The notes: a model not told the origin generated them from the sequence alone. A stretch of DNA of 64,000 nt from Owenia fusiformis (GCA_903813345.2 CAIIXF020000012.1:17741520-17805519), one strand, 5' to 3'; counted from the stretch's first letter, positions 12,039 through 25,958 are shown. Made by a program: numbers and translations.

Positions 12039-13867
12039 TAGAACCAAAAGCATATTCTTCTTATTTACTCACTGAAACATGGCAAAGAGCGTTACATAAG
12101 TAAATATCTCTGTTTTAAATGAGTATGTTTTAAATAATTTTGTAAACGTTGTTATCTATAAGTGCCATTTTTTATAATTTAGCAACAAAATTGAACATTT
12201 TGCATTTCTAAATTGATAAATGTCTTGGAATACAGCATATAACTGTTTACGATTTAAGTCGTTCTCCTTAGTGATTCCATGATAAATGACAGTAACTGGG
12301 TCAATGTATTATGTTCAACCTTGTTTTCATGACTTTTATTTTTTAGCTTTTAATCATGATGGATCGCCAAAAACTGCATGTACCTTTAAATGAGATGATA
12401 TGTTTTTAAATTTAGAGATGTAAGCTATAAACTCAAACAAAAAATCAAACTAACCGCTATTATTTTGATTGCACAAGACGAAATTTCCATTCCCGGGGAG
12501 CACTTAGGTAACTCTTTAAGAAGGAGAATTCTTGGAAAATCGTTCGAATTTTCACAAGAAGTTTCATGCATTTTCACCATACTCAAATCCGATACCATAA
12601 TTATAAATTGAAATGAAACATTAGACTCACTAGGTTAGATGATAAAGCGTTTTGAGCATTAATGATTTGAGTTAAACTGTGGATATTTATATAAATGTAA
12701 GTCGGCATGCGTTCACCAGTTTATGTACACATATGATGTATGCATCGCCGTGTGACCTAAATATCAATTTGTGACCATAATATTTGACTTTCGAAAATTA
12801 AGTTGGAAGGTACAATGGTTGGAGATTGCCGAGAACGTCAATCACATTCAAATATCCGAACGACGTCAAGTATTAACAATACACTTTGTGCATCTCGAAC
12901 AAGGCAATGTTCTGTGATCCAGCAATGTGCATTCAGAAAGAAAACTTCACAAATATCAACAATTTCCATTGAGTAGGACATTACATTCGAAATTAGAACT
13001 TTCAAAATATTTGCTTCAACCAAAAATTGCAAGAAATTGAAATATGTTGTTACTTTTTCAAACTATACATATCCTCATTCACGTTCGAAATCTAAGTATG
13101 TATGGTATTACAGTGTCAATTGACACGCCTTTGTTCGCTCATATCATGAAAAATAAATGCAGTACCATCTCTCAATATTCGGAAACAGAAAGTTCATTCT
13201 CTAGGTAAACAAGAAAAAATACATTTATGGTTAGTTCATAATGAAGAATGACTAATAACACACATCTTTTGAAGTAGGGGTATACGGGGACACAGGGGAA
13301 ATTCAGAAATTTAGGCCATATCTTAAAGAATGCTGCACCAATATGTAACAGAACATCAAAATTATCATTTACATGTTTGGTGAAAGGTAAATTGACAATT
13401 TTGGCCACTTTCTAAGTAAATATTGATGTTATTGATATTTGTTATTTCGAGCTCTGTCTTTTATGGGACCAATGGCCCGAGTTTTAAAAGCAATGCCATG
13501 ATGACAACAATGCTTCCATTTTGAAAAATGGTATACCGGGTGTCCAAAAATAATGAGACACTTTTTGACAAGTTTTTTCTATTAGACGAACAGAATCTTT
13601 TGAAAAATTTTACTAAGTAATTTTAGGGTATCAGCAATAAGTCTGCAAATTATAGAGACGATCAGTCACAAATCATTCCAGAAAAGATTTAAAACAGTGA
13701 AAATATCATAAAAAGTCAACTATTTCAGTCAACATGAAGCCGTTTTTTTCAAACCGAAGTCATGACTTAATTATCCTGTCTTTTATACACGTTCAATGTG
13801 TTGTACTTTTATGTATGAGTATTTTTATTGTTGCAAGACGTCACTCCCTGCCCAAAAATTCCTTTGT
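12039..13867. other. Unassigned AT-rich region
   Basis: No gene is recognised. Near 13546, CCGGGTGTCCAAAAATAATG looks like a lone end of a mariner-type element. Its partner was not found with confidence; a possible weak one is TCACCCTGTA at 15260. Confidence 0.3.
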
Positions 13868-14799
13868 GACTAATATAGTCCCTGATCTGGACCCTCTGAA
13901 AAAAGGTTTTGTTGTCCGGTACTTTCCCACATAAAATGATTGTACCGTTTGAAAGAACAGACTTCCCTCTTAAAGAAAACACCTCTTCTATTGATGTAAA
14001 CAGGGGCAAAAGGCACCAAAACGGGGTTAGACAAGGTGGCATTCTGAAGTCTCACTTTCTTGTCATCATGATTCCAGGTAAACCATCAGACGGATCTACT
14101 TCAAGTTTTCACACATGTTACATGGTAAGAAATTCTAGAACTGATTAACTTTGCAGCGGCCATCTTGCATTCTGGCGGCCATTTTGGAATTTTTTTCAGA
14201 TAAATATTGTCATCGCGATTCCACAAAAAACACATAACAGATGTACTTCAAATGTTCACACATGTTACATGGTAAAAAGTCCTACACCTCATTATTTTTT
14301 CGGTGGCCATCTTGCATTCTGGCAGCCATCTTGGAAGTTTTAAGATAAATCTTGTCATCACGATTTCAGGAAATCCAAACGGATTTACTTCAAATTTCCA
14401 CACATGTTACATGGTAAGAAAATATAGAGGTGAATAACTTTTCGGCAGCCATCTTGCATTCTTGCGGCCATCTTGGAAATTTTGGGATAAATCTTGTCAT
14501 CGTGATTCCAGGAAAACAACCTAACAGATTAACTTCAAATTTTCACACATGTTACATGGTATGAAATTCTAGAGCTGACTAACTTTTCGGTGGCCATGTT
14601 GCATTCCGTCGGCCATCTTGGAAGTTTTTAGATAAATCTTGTCATCACGATTCCATGAAAACCACATAACAGTTTTACTTCAAATTTTCACACATGTTAC
14701 ATGGTAAGAAGTTATAGGGCTGATTAACTTTCCGATAGCCATCTTGCATTCTGGCGGCCATCTTGGAAGTTTGTAGATAAATATAAAATACAGTCAAAG

Positions 14800-15254
14800 C
14801 ATTTACCACCAACAAAGGATGCTCTCATTCTCCATATAAATAGAGCCAACTATCAGGCCTATATTTGGCGAAACGCAGGCAAATCAAGGATTGATTATCA
14901 ATCCCCCACATTACATGGTTGGACATTCAAAGGGAATAAACTACAAATTAAGGGGATGGAAAACGGTCCTGCCCCACAAGAAATAATGGAGCTTGTTGCT
15001 TGTAGTTGTAAAGGAGCGTGTGACTCAATGAGATGTAGTTGTAAGAAACATGTTCATGTAAGTGCCGCAAAGGTGTGTGTGAGAACTGTCCAACCCATCA
15101 GCAGGATGATGTTGATGAGAGCGACAATGAATTTGAACCAGTTGATGACACCATTACACCAAACGTTGAAGATCAAGAAGAAAATGAATTACCTGAAAAT
15201 CTCTTACCTGACAACTGGATGAACCAACTTGTCAAAGTTGATGCCATAATATGA
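14800..15254 (+). pseudogene. Cys-rich C-terminal fragment of a mobile-element-type protein, frameshifted
   Basis: Frame 1 from 14800 reads HLPPTKDALILHINRANYQA, followed by a YIW block and then HGWTFKGNKLQIKGMENGPA. This leads into a Cys cluster (CSCKGACDSMRCSCK). Near 15048 the frame must shift; in the other frame the cluster goes on (CSCKCRKGVCENC) and ends in an acidic tail with a stop at 15252-15254. The LPPT-x-DA...H-x-RA-x-YQ...W layout followed by paired cysteines is one I recall from many uncharacterised, repeat-associated invertebrate proteins. The function is unknown. The frameshift and missing N-terminus mark it as a relic. Confidence 0.55.
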
Positions 15255-15279
15255 ATTATCTCACCCTGTATATACACTG

Positions 15280-15756
15280 GTGATCCGCTCGATTACAAGT
15301 ACGATTTGTCCTTATTCCTTATTTCATGCACTGTAGGCAGAATCCTCTCGACGTTTTTTCTCACAAACGTGAATCAGTATCATATGTCTTAGAAAATGTA
15401 CATGTTTGCGAAAAATAGCTCAGAAGACGACAGAATCGTCGATTTAATTCCTAACTTAAGTTACATAAACTGATAAAGGTTTGGGTTAGTGCAGATCTGA
15501 ACTGTTTTTTCAAAATACCGTTTATGTATTTAAGTGAGGAATTAAATGTACGATTATGTTGTCTTCTGAACTATTTGTTTGCAAATATGCACATTTTCTT
15601 AAACATATGATACTGATACACGTTTGTGAGAAAAAATGTCGTGGGAATTCTGCCTACAAAGTGTGAAAGGAAAAAGGAAAAATCATACCTTCGATGTTCC
15701 CACATTTTGTTACCGAAACAAACCGTTTAGGTAACCAGCATAATCGAGTGGATCAC
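15280..15756. mobile_element. Palindromic MITE
   Basis: The ends GTGATCCGCTCGATTA and TAATCGAGTGGATCAC are inverse. The inner arms also pair for about 100 bp, for example CTCACAAACGTG at 15360 and CACGTTTGTGAG near 15625, and AGAAGAC/GTCTTCT. No coding frame. Confidence 0.75.
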
Positions 15757-15973
15757 TATAATATACTTTAGTAGTCTTTAATAATGTTAGGGAGGATGAG
15801 TTGTAAGGCATACTATGTCATGTTAGATCATGATCTATACTATTTTTATTACAATTTACCAGTTACATTTTCTTCATGCTAGATTCTGTTATAACTTTTG
15901 TTCCGTTTCCTATGGCATCCGTGCTTTAAACATTTACATTCACAATGGTCCCTTCCTGGTATATTTTTTTAGG

Positions 15974-16097
15974 TTTTATGACTGTTAAATTCTATAGTCT
16001 TGTTAAGACCACTTTATAAACAGGTTTATTATTACTTTTATGACTGTTAAATTATATAGTCTAGTTAACACCACTTTATAAACAGGTTTATTATTAC
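15974..16097. repeat. Two tandem copies of a 62-bp unit
   Basis: The sequence beginning TTTTATGACTGTTAAATT and ending CAGGTTTATTATTAC is present at 15974 and again at 16036, with a few base changes. Confidence 0.8.
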
Positions 16098-16569
16098 TGG
16101 TGTAACTAACACAACAAAAAAATATAATTAATTTATTTGATTTTATATAACATGAAATTATTTTTTCTTTTTGATAAAACATTGCTTATTAGAAATATAT
16201 TTAGATGAAAACTTAGAGTAAACAATCAGTTCTTCTATCACAAAGTTTATTTTGGTTCAGTAGATTTTTCTATACATTATTTTTATGTCACCACCACTAG
16301 TGATTGGGTGACATATTGTAATAGCTTCGAACGTTTATCTTGACACTGTTCAGTAGTTAATGTGTACTGTATATTTAAAAACAAGGTGTGGTGACATTTT
16401 GCATGTTTCTGCATCGTCACTACTATTGAAAGCTTATGTTGATATTGTAGCAGTGTTTTTTAAGTTCTTTTTGTTGGTACAATTAGTTTCCAAACCCTAT
16501 ACTTATATCGATCTGACACACAGTTTTAGTGCAGGTTTAAGTGATTTTTGTTGATTATTAAACGCAAAG

Positions 16570-16655
16570 AGCACATGTGTCTCGAACTCGCAACATTGTG
16601 GATACAGAGCCCATTCACATAGTTTAACATGCTGGTGCTCTGAACCAGCTCGTTA
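16570..16655 (-). repeat. Degenerate tRNA-like sequence (possible SINE head)
   Basis: The minus strand carries an A-box-like GAGCTGGTTCAGAGCACCAG and, at about the right distance, a B-box-like GCGAGTTCGAGAC. The arms do not pair well enough for a working tRNA. Confidence 0.35.
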
Positions 16656-19539
16656 GTTAATATCTGACTAAGAGACAGCTTGCTTTCCCAATGAAGAAAC
16701 GTTATCTGCAGCTTTTATGAGTACTATAGTATCTACAACTATTTTTGATCTCATGAGTATTGGATATCATTATTTTCAATTTTTCTTCAACATGTATTTT
16801 AATGACTTCAGTATGAATGGAATGTCCCTCGGAGTTGTGGTCGTTGATGAGGAATTGGTCATTGAACGGTGTGGATGCTGTTTATTCCCATATTAGATTA
16901 TTGTCTTGGGATATTAAGGTTTGATTTTTGTTTGCCAGTTTTACACTTTACAGTTTGCTTTTCCTACTAGGTTGCTTTACACTTTTTTCCTTTCTCATTT
17001 GTCATTTTTGTTTATATTTAGTAAGGATATGATACGCAGGTCTCTCCTTCTGTGTGATTACCTGTCCAGAAGATAATTCAACTGCATGAAGAACATTTCG
17101 TTGACATGATGCACAGTGAAAGGTTTTCCACACATTTACATTTTCGTTTAAAAGAGCTTTAATTCCGTTATATACTCAGATCAAGGCCAATTTAGCATAC
17201 ATTTCGCTCTCAAATATCACTGTGCAATAATGGATTTCAAAGAAATGTTTGACGTTTTCAATAATCTTTTTTCTTTTTGATGAAATGTAGCTATTTATTC
17301 TAAAAATCAATCGATGTCATACACAAAATGCATTTAAGTGGTATAAAGTACAGAAGCAGAGTAAAAATATGTATTTTAGAATATCACCATGTGTTACCCC
17401 ATTGTAGCGCCTCTTGCCCATGCTTCTATCAATATAAAACATGATTTCATACACCAAATATGCATTTATGTCAAATTATGTGGTTTAAAATACAGAAAAA
17501 TAGATAACATTCTCCTTAGAATACCACCTTGTGTAACCCCACTTTACTGCCTTTTGCCCCTGTTTATATCAATATAAAAGGTAGCATGTAACCTTCCTTG
17601 TAACATGTGTAAAAGTTTCAAGAAAATCAGTAAAGTGGTTTTCCTGGAATCACAATGACAAGATTTATCCAAAAAACGTCCAAGATGGCCGCCAGAATGC
17701 AAGATGGCCACCGAAAGGTTAATTAGCTCTAGAACTTCTTACCATGTAATATGTGTGAAAATTTGAAGTAAATCCGTTTGGTTTTCCTGAAATCGTGATG
17801 ACAAAATTTATCTTTAAACTTCCAAGATGGCTGCCAGAATGCAAGATGGCCACCGAAAAAATAATGAGGTCTAGGACTTTTTACCATGTTACATGGGTGA
17901 ACATTTGAAGTACATCTGTTATGCGTTTTTTGTGGAATCGCGATGACAATATTTATCTGAAAAAAATTCCAAGATGGCCGCCAGAATGCAAGATGGCCGC
18001 CGCAAAGTTAATCAGCTCTAGAACTTCTTACCATGTAACATGTGTGAAAATTTGAAGTAAATCCGTCTAATGGTTTACCTGGAATCGTGATGACAAGAAA
18101 GTGAGACTTCAGAATGCCACCTTGTCTAACCCCGTTTTGGTGCCTTTTGCCCCTGTTTACATCAATAGAAGAGGTGTTTTCTTTAAGAGTGAAGTCTGTT
18201 CTTTCAAACGGTACAATCATTTTATGTGGGAAAGTACCGGACAACAAAACCCCTTTTCTAGAGCCCTTTTGGAAATCAGATCGGGGACTAATAGTCCCCC
18301 CATTCTTTGACCTTCAAACAGTTTTCAATGGTAGCCTAATATCACGTTCACTCAAAGGCGGCTTTTATCCTTCAAAACTAATACTTGGATTTTTGATACA
18401 GACAACAGTGGTAAGACTTGAGATGTATTTCTTGAAATCCCTAATTTCAACCTCTAAAGTCTAGGAATGTGACTGTAATGCATCACATCATATAAGATAA
18501 TATCATAAATAACTAGATTGGAGAAATTGAACAAGTTCAATTCAAGACTCCAGATTCCATTTTTTATTTATAAAATGATTTTGACATCTGATATAGATGA
18601 GAAAGTGAAATTTAAAGAAAATATTTATGTTCGTCACAACTTTAAAAGCAAAATTTGATCAATAGTAAGGTAATCTCAAAATTAACAAAATTGACCTAGA
18701 TTTTGACCTTGACCCTTAGCACTCAAAATTTTACTGAATTTTTGATGATTGGCTATTGATTACCATTAACTTAACATCAGGATGCTACATTGGTGGCAGC
18801 GGTAGGGATTTTTTGAGATTTCAAAAGGCCATAGCTCCTGAACTGGATGTCTGATTTCAATTCTGTTTACAGATTCGGAATCCTGAGAAAATCTCCTATT
18901 ACAGTTAGATTTTGATCTCTGATATTAATAAGAAATGAGAAAATTAACGGTCAGGTAGACATGCCATCAGGGTACCATCATATCATTTTTTTGAAATTTC
19001 AAAATGTTATAACTCCTGAACCGGAAGTCGGATTACAATTTCGTCTTCAGATTCGGAATCCTGAGAAAATTTCCTGTTAAACTGAGACTAATCTTAATAG
19101 ATTTAGAACAATTTAAATTTCACCCTTTTTTGGAGTCAAATTTCTCAAAATTGGTAAAATTTTCATCGAGACATAGAGTGAGCGAAATGTTTGAAATACT
19201 TAGAGGGAGCTATAATTTAATTCATCGCAAGAAATATTGATAGATTAAAAAGAAAATTGAAAATTTGTGAAATTAGAAAAATTGACCTAAATTTTGACCT
19301 TTGACCTAGATAAAAATTTGACCTAATTTCCCAGAAACTAGGTCACGTACCCTAACTGACCATGTAATTAGATTTACTTTAAGTCTTCTAGTTACTGAGA
19401 AATCGTGCTAATAAGAATAAGAATAACTAGACTTTGGAAATTGAACGAAGTTCAATTTCAGACTCCAGATTTAGACCATTTTTAGCCGAGTCATCCAGAA
19501 TAAGCTGAGTCATCCAGAAAAAGATGGATGAATAAAATA

Positions 19540-19745
19540 GGAAGGTAGGATAGGAGAAAATAGGAAGGAACGATGGGATAGAATAAAAAAGAAGGATAGG
19601 ATAGAATAGAATAGAATAGGAAGAAAGGATATGAAAGGATAGGAAGGAAAAGATACGAAGGAAGGATAGATAGGAAGGATAGGAAGGATAGGATAGAATA
19701 GGATCAGATAGGAAGGATAGGATAGAATAGGATCAGATAGGAAGG
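19540..19745. repeat. Purine-strand GGAAGGATA microsatellite tract
   Basis: About 200 bp of AGGAAGGATAGGATAGAATAG-like repeats, nearly all purine on one strand apart from the T of GATA. It sits in the head part of the second array unit. Confidence 0.8.
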
Positions 19746-20900
19746 ATGGATGAATTTTTCAATATTTTTTTCTCTACTCTTGAATTTCTATCAGGATACC
19801 ATCAGATCGATTTTCCGAAATTTCAAAAGGCTATAACTTCCGAACTAGAAGTCGGATCGAAATTTAATTTAAAAATTCGGATTCCTGACAAAATTCTACC
19901 CCTAATTCATAACTCATATGTTAAATTTGGCGAATTTTTATTTTGACCTACTTTTCGGACACGCCATAACTTCGGAACCGGAAGTCGGATTGAAATTTGG
20001 TTTGCAGATTCGGATTTCTGAGAAAATTCTATTTTTAATTCATAACTCAAACGTTAAATTTGGAGAACTTTTTATTTTGACCTACTTTTCGGACACCATA
20101 TCTCAAAAGTGGGTCAAAATACTTTCTGACGGCAAAAGGCTAACACTATTAGCACACTCTTGGCTACATATATACACAATTTCGAGGAATATAATTAAAG
20201 TGTAGTGTCAGAATCACAAAAATAAGGAAAACCTTTGGATTTGACCTAGATTTTGACCTAGGTATTTTGGTGTCAAAATTTTGAAGCTAGATGGCTTTTG
20301 AGGTCCCCTTCTTTTAAAAGCTTTCATTAAATTAAGCTAAACTCAGTCTATATTTCGCATTTTTCACTTCAAAGAAATCTTTTTTCCCATTGACTTAACA
20401 TGGGCACCAAATTTAGCGATTTTTGAGCTTTCAAAACGCCATAACTTCCACACCGGAAGTCCAATCTGAATTTGGTTTTCAGATTCAGAATCCTGAGAAG
20501 ATTTCCTATAAGACTGATATCCTGGACATTTGATTTGGAGAACTTTTTTTTGGACCTCGTTTTCGGACACTGATATCTCGAAATCGGTTTGAGATATCAA
20601 AAAACTAAATCGACCTTAGCTTTCCTACTTTTTTATAAGGAACACAATGAAAAAAAACCGGATCAAAAATATTGAAGGACGACCGAGAAAATCGAAAAAA
20701 GTGACAAAGTACTGGATTTGACCTAGTTCTTGACCTTTGACCTAGATAAAAATTTGACCCAATTTCCGAGAAACTAGATACTGGACCTAAATTGACCATA
20801 TACAGGACTTGACTCAATGTCTTCTAGTTATTGAGAAAACGGGTAGAGAAAAATAATAATAACTAGATTGGTAAATTGAACAAAGTTCAATTTAAGACTC

Positions 20901-21115
20901 CAGATTGATTTACTTGAGTAAAGAGCTGAGTAAGTAACTGAGTAGGAAGCTGAGTAAGTAGATGATTAAGTAATTGAGTAAGTAATTGAGTAAGTAGCTG
21001 AATAAGCAGTTGAGCAGGTAGCTGAGTAAGTAGCTGAGTAGGTAGCTGAGTAAGTAGCTGAGTAGGTAGCTGAGTAAGTAGCTAAGTAGGTAGCCGAGTA
21101 GGTAGGTAAGTAGGA
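20901..21115. repeat. 12-bp minisatellite GTAGCTGAGTAA
   Basis: Repeats of GTAGCTGAGTAA/G, translating on the minus strand as a short repeat of YSAT. Related, more diverged tracts stand at 23530-23740 and 25598-25815, at the same place in the later array units. Confidence 0.85.
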
Positions 21116-22635
21116 ATTTTTGACCGGAAGTCGGATTGAAATTTGGTTTGCAGATTTGGATTCCTGAGAAAATTCTACCCTTAATTCATAACTCATAAGT
21201 TAAATTATGAGAACTTTTTATTTTGACCTACTTTACGGACACCATATCTCAAAAGTGGGTCAAAATATTTTCTGACGGCAAAAGGCTCTCACTATTAGCA
21301 CACTCTTTGCTACCTGTATACAAAATGTTGAAGCAAATCCTAAAAGTGTAGTGCCAGAATCGCAAAAATAAGGAAAAACTATGAATTTGACCTAGATTTT
21401 GACCTAGGCATTTTGGTGTCCAAATATTGAAACTAGGTAGCATTTGAGGTCCCCTTCTTTTATAGGAATTCATTATCTTAAGCTGTACTCAATCTATATC
21501 TCGTATTTTACACTTCAAAAAAATTTTTTTCCTTGACTTTCTATCAGGATACCATAAGATCAATTTTCCGAAATTTCAAAACGCCATAACTTCCGAATCG
21601 GAAGTCAGATCGAAATTTGATTTAAAGATTCGGATTCCTGACAAAACTCTTCCCCTAATTCATAACTCATACGTTAAATTTGGCGAATTTTTATTTTGAC
21701 CTACTTTTCGGACACGCCATAACTTTTGAACCGGAAGTCGGATCGAAATTTGGTTTGCAGATTCGGATTCCTGAGAAAATTCTACTCTTCATTCATAACT
21801 CATATGTTAAATTTGGAGAATTTTTTATTTTGACCTACTTTTCAGACACCATATCTCAAAAGTGGGTCAAAATACTCTCTGACGGCAAAAGGCTAACACT
21901 ATTAGCACACTCTTTGCTACCTGTATACAAAATTTTGAAGCAAATCCTAAAAGTGTAGTGCCAGAATCGCAAAAATAAGGAAAAACTATGAATTTGACCT
22001 AGATTTTGACCTAGGCATTTTGGTGTCCAAATATTGAAACTAGGTAGCTTTTGAGGTCCCCTTCTTTTATAGGAATTCATTATCTTAAGCTGTACTCAAT
22101 CTATCTCTCGTATTTTACACTTCAAAAAAATCTTTTTTCCTTGACTTTCTATCAGGATAACATCAGATCGATTTTTTTCGAAATTTCAAAACGCCATAAC
22201 TTTCGAACGGGAAGTCGGATCGAAATTTGGTTTGCAGATTCGGATTCCTGAGGAAATTCTACCCTTATTCCATAGCTCATATGTTAAATTTGGAGAACTT
22301 TTTTAGTTTGACCTACTTTCGGGACGCCATATCTCAAAATCGCTAAGAGTAATCAAAAAACGGATGGCACACTCTCGATTTGTTTTTTTCTAAGCTACAT
22401 GATGAAAAAAAAAAAGGAGTAACGACAATAAGCAACGAAGATAATTGACAGAATGTTGATTTTACCTAAATTTGACCTAGTTCTTGACCTTTGACCTAGA
22501 TAAAAATTTGACCTAATTTCCCAGAAACTAGGTTGATGGGCTATGTTAGCCATGTAAGTAGGTTAAAGTAAGTTCTTCTAGTTGCTGAGAAAAAGTGTTC
22601 GGAAAGAAAGAAAGAAAGAAAGAAAGAAAGAATGA

Positions 22636-22746
22636 ATAATAATAAGAAAACTGGCAAAAGCAATAGACTCCAGATTTTCATCTGGAGTCTAATAAGAAGA
22701 AGAAAACTGGCAAAAGCAATAGACTCCAGATTTTCATCTGGAGTCT
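22636..22746. repeat. Two copies of a hairpin-forming repeat
   Basis: A GAAAACTGGCAAAAGCAA stretch, then TAGACTCCAGAT, four bases, ATCTGGAGTCTA: a 12-bp perfect stem, present twice. The same unit recurs at 30080-30305. It shares AGACTCCAGAT with the heads of the long array units. Confidence 0.85.
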
Positions 22747-23460
22747 AATAATAGGATTTGGCCATACGCGTATAGAGGGAAATGGCTCTACGGACGCTCT
22801 GAGGGCCTATAATGGTCGATTAAAGGACGGAGAATCTAGGGAGGTAGTTGGGGAGAATGCCTGGCTCGTGCTTCGCGAATCCGTCGAGGTCAAAAAATAG
22901 TCCTTCAAAAAATAGGCCTTCCAGACGTCTATATAGAGCTTTCGACGTAGATTCGAGCAGCGTACGCGTCGTTCTACATTCCGCAATCGTTAGTTTGACG
23001 AAGGGAATCGTTGTTTTAGAAATGCTCTAGTCATCGTTCGGGCCTATTTTCTTTCAAATGTCTGCTGTTCGCAGAGATACGTATACCAAGTGTATTCGTG
23101 CCGTCTAGATATACGGCAACGGTGGCCCGTACGCGAACTTCAAACGCGTATATCTCGATAACTAATGGTCGGATTTCAATTTGGTTCACTGTTTTTTTAA
23201 TGCTCGGAAAACTGTCTTTCCGACCAGCTAGTTTTCCTCCGATTCTGACTTCTTAAGGAGGCTCGAGAGGCCGAAATAGCGGAAATGCAGATTTCGACCT
23301 AGATTTCGACCTTTGACCCAGATAAGGATTTGACCTAATTTCCGAGCAACTACGCCTAGCCCCCTAACAACGTGTATGAGTAAATTTATCCAAATATCTC
23401 TCGTTGATGAGAACGTGTGGTTAGAAGGATTTTTGCTTTTGCACATACAAAAGCAAAAAT
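22747..23460. repeat. Diverged array unit, less AT-rich
   Basis: Still carries the end block (TTTCGACCTAGATTTCGACC and AACTACGCC in place of AACTAGGT) but is otherwise diverged and has more CG. It ends in a perfect hairpin, GATTTTTGCTTTTG with its inverse, at 23427-23460. Confidence 0.55.
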
Positions 23461-25958
23461 CACTAGATTTGTGAAATTGAACAAGTTCAATTTAAGACTC
23501 CAGATTTATTTTACCTAGATAGATCAGTAAAGAGCTGAGTAAGTAACTGAGTAATTAGCTGAGTAAGTACCTTAGTAGTAGTTGAGTAAGTAGCTGAGTA
23601 AGTAACTGAGTAAAAAGCTGAGTAGGTAGCTGAGTAAGTAGCTGAGTAAGTACCTGAGTTAGTAGCTGAGTAAGTTGCTAAGTAAGTAATAACTAATTAA
23701 GTAATTGAGTAAGTAGTCAAATAAGTAGCTGAGTAGGTAGAGAGGTAAAGTAGGGTATGCAGGAATTTTTGAAAGTATATTTGATCAATCTGCATCGTGA
23801 ATACTGGCAAGTGCGAATTTCAAACTTCAAAATGGCGTAGAATCTAAACCGGGGGTCGGATTGCAATTTTTGCTACAAGTATACAAAATTTCGGAGAATA
23901 TCATTGAAGTGTAGTGTCAGAATCGCAAAATAAGAAAAAACTATGAATTTGACCTAGATTTTTTAAACTAGGTATTTTGGTGTCCAAACTTTGAAGGAAA
24001 GTAGCTTTTGAGGTCCCCTTCTTCTATGGGCTTTCATTATGTTTAGCTGTACTCATTCTATATCTCGTATTTTTACACTTCAAAAAATTATTCGGTCCCA
24101 TTGATTTAACATGGGGCACCAAATTTAGCGATTTTTGAGATCTCAAAACGCCATAACTTCAGAACAAGTAGTCGGATCGAAATTTGGTTTGCAGATCTAG
24201 ATTTCTGAGAAAATTCTACCCTTAATTCATAACTCATACGTTAATTTTGGAAAACTTTTTACTTTGGCCTACTTTTTGGACACCATATCTCAAAAGTGGG
24301 TCAAAATACTTTCTGACGGCAAAACGCTAACACTTTTAGCATACTCTTTGCTACCTGTATACAAAATTTTAAAGCAAATCATTTAAATATAGTGTCAGAA
24401 TCGCAAAAATAAGGGAAAACTATAAATTTGACCTAGATTTTGACCTAGGCATTTTGGTGTCCAAATTTTGGAGCTAAGTAGCCTTAGAGGTCCCCTTCTT
24501 TAATAGGCTTTCATTAAATTAAGCTGTACTCAGTCTATATCTTGTATTTTACACTTCAAAAAAATCTTTTTTCCCATTGCCATAACATAGGCACCAAATT
24601 TAGCGATTTTTGAGCTATCAAAACGACATAAATTCCAAACCAAAAGCCGGATTGAAATTTAGTTTGCAGATTTGGATTCCTGAGAAAATTCTACCCTTAA
24701 TTCATAACTCATACGTTAAATTTGGAGAACTTTTTAGTTTGACCTACTTTTCGGACACCATATCTCAAAAGTGGGTCAAAATACTTCCTGACGGCAAAAG
24801 GCTAACACTATAAGCATACTCTTGGCTACATGTACACAAATTTTCGAAGAATATAATTAATCTGTAGTGTCAGAATCGCAAAAATAAGGAAAAACTTTGA
24901 ATTTGACCTAGATTTTGACCTAGGCATTTTGGTGTCCAAATTTTTATGAAAAGAAGGTCTTGTGGTCCCTTTCTTTTATGGGCTTCCATTATGTTTAGCT
25001 GTGCTTAGTCTATATCTCGTATTTTACACTTCAAAAAAATATTTTTTCCCATTGAATTAACATGGGGCACCAAATTTAGCGATTTTTGAATTTTCAAAAC
25101 GCCATAACTCCTGAACCGGTAGTCAGATCGAAATTTGGTTTTCAAATTCGGAATCCTGAGAAGATTTCCCATAAGACTGATATCCTGGACATTGGATTCG
25201 GTGAAATTTTTTTTGGACCTCGTTTTCGGACACTGATATCTCGAAATCGGTTTGAGATACCAAAAAACTAAATCGACCCTAGGTTTTCTACTTTTTTATG
25301 AGGAACACAATGAAAAAAACCAGGATCAAAAATATTGAAGGACGACCGAGATAATGGGAAAAAGTGACAAAGTACTGGATTTGACCTAGTTCTTGACCTT
25401 TGACCTAGATAAAAATTTGACCTCATTTCCCAGAAAGCCAGATACATTCCCTAGTTAATCATGTAAGCAGCTTAAAGTAAGCTCTTCTAGTTGGTGAGAA
25501 ATCTGGGAAGGAGGAAGAAGAAGAAGAATAACTAGATTTGTGAAATTGAACAAGTTCAATTTAAGACTCCAGATTTATTTTACCTAGATAGATCAGTAAA
25601 GAGCTGAGTAAGTAACTGAGTAATTAGCTGAGTAAGTACCTTAGTAGTAGTTGAGTAAGTAGCTGAGTAAGTAACTGAGTAAATAGCTGAGTAGGTAGCT
25701 GAGTAAGTAGCTTAGTAAGTATCTGAGTTAGTAGCTGAGTAAGTTGCTAAGTAAGTAATAACTAATTAAGTAATTGAGTAAGTAGTCAAATAAGTAGCTG
25801 AGTAGGTAGAGAGGTAAAGTAGGGTATGCAGGAATTTTTGAAAGTATATTTGATCAATCTGCATCGTGAATACTGGCAAGTGCGAATTTCAATCTTCAAA
25901 ATGGCGTAGAATCTAAACCGGGGGTCGGATTGCAATTTTGATTTCAGATCCGGATTCC

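Larger units (their letters stand above)
13868..18298. mobile_element. Foldback element with long inverted arms of repeated blocks
   Basis: The segment 13868 to about 14560 is repeated in inverse at about 17600-18298 with few differences (roughly 690 bp per arm). Each arm begins with a unique block (TTGTTGTCCGGTACTTTCCC) and then holds several copies of a roughly 145-150-bp unit. The unit contains CACATGTTACATGGTAAG and GGCCATCTTGCATTCTGGC. The left arm continues with further units to about 14790. Half-related blocks continue inside the right arm to about 17380. The middle contains a Cys-rich pseudogene fragment and a separate MITE. No target duplication was established. Confidence 0.7.

Noticed and set aside
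13541-15275. Possible single mariner element spanning 13541-15275
   Set aside because: The two proposed ends (CCGGGTGTCC and TCACCCTGTA) match only over a few bases and would cut through the foldback arm.
13809-18464. Matching frames of 61-116 residues on both strands near 13.9 and 18.2 kb
   Set aside because: They are the same non-coding inverted arm read twice; no family resemblance and overlapping frames.
20966-21196. Minus-strand frame with a YSAT peptide repeat
   Set aside because: It is only the 12-bp minisatellite translated.
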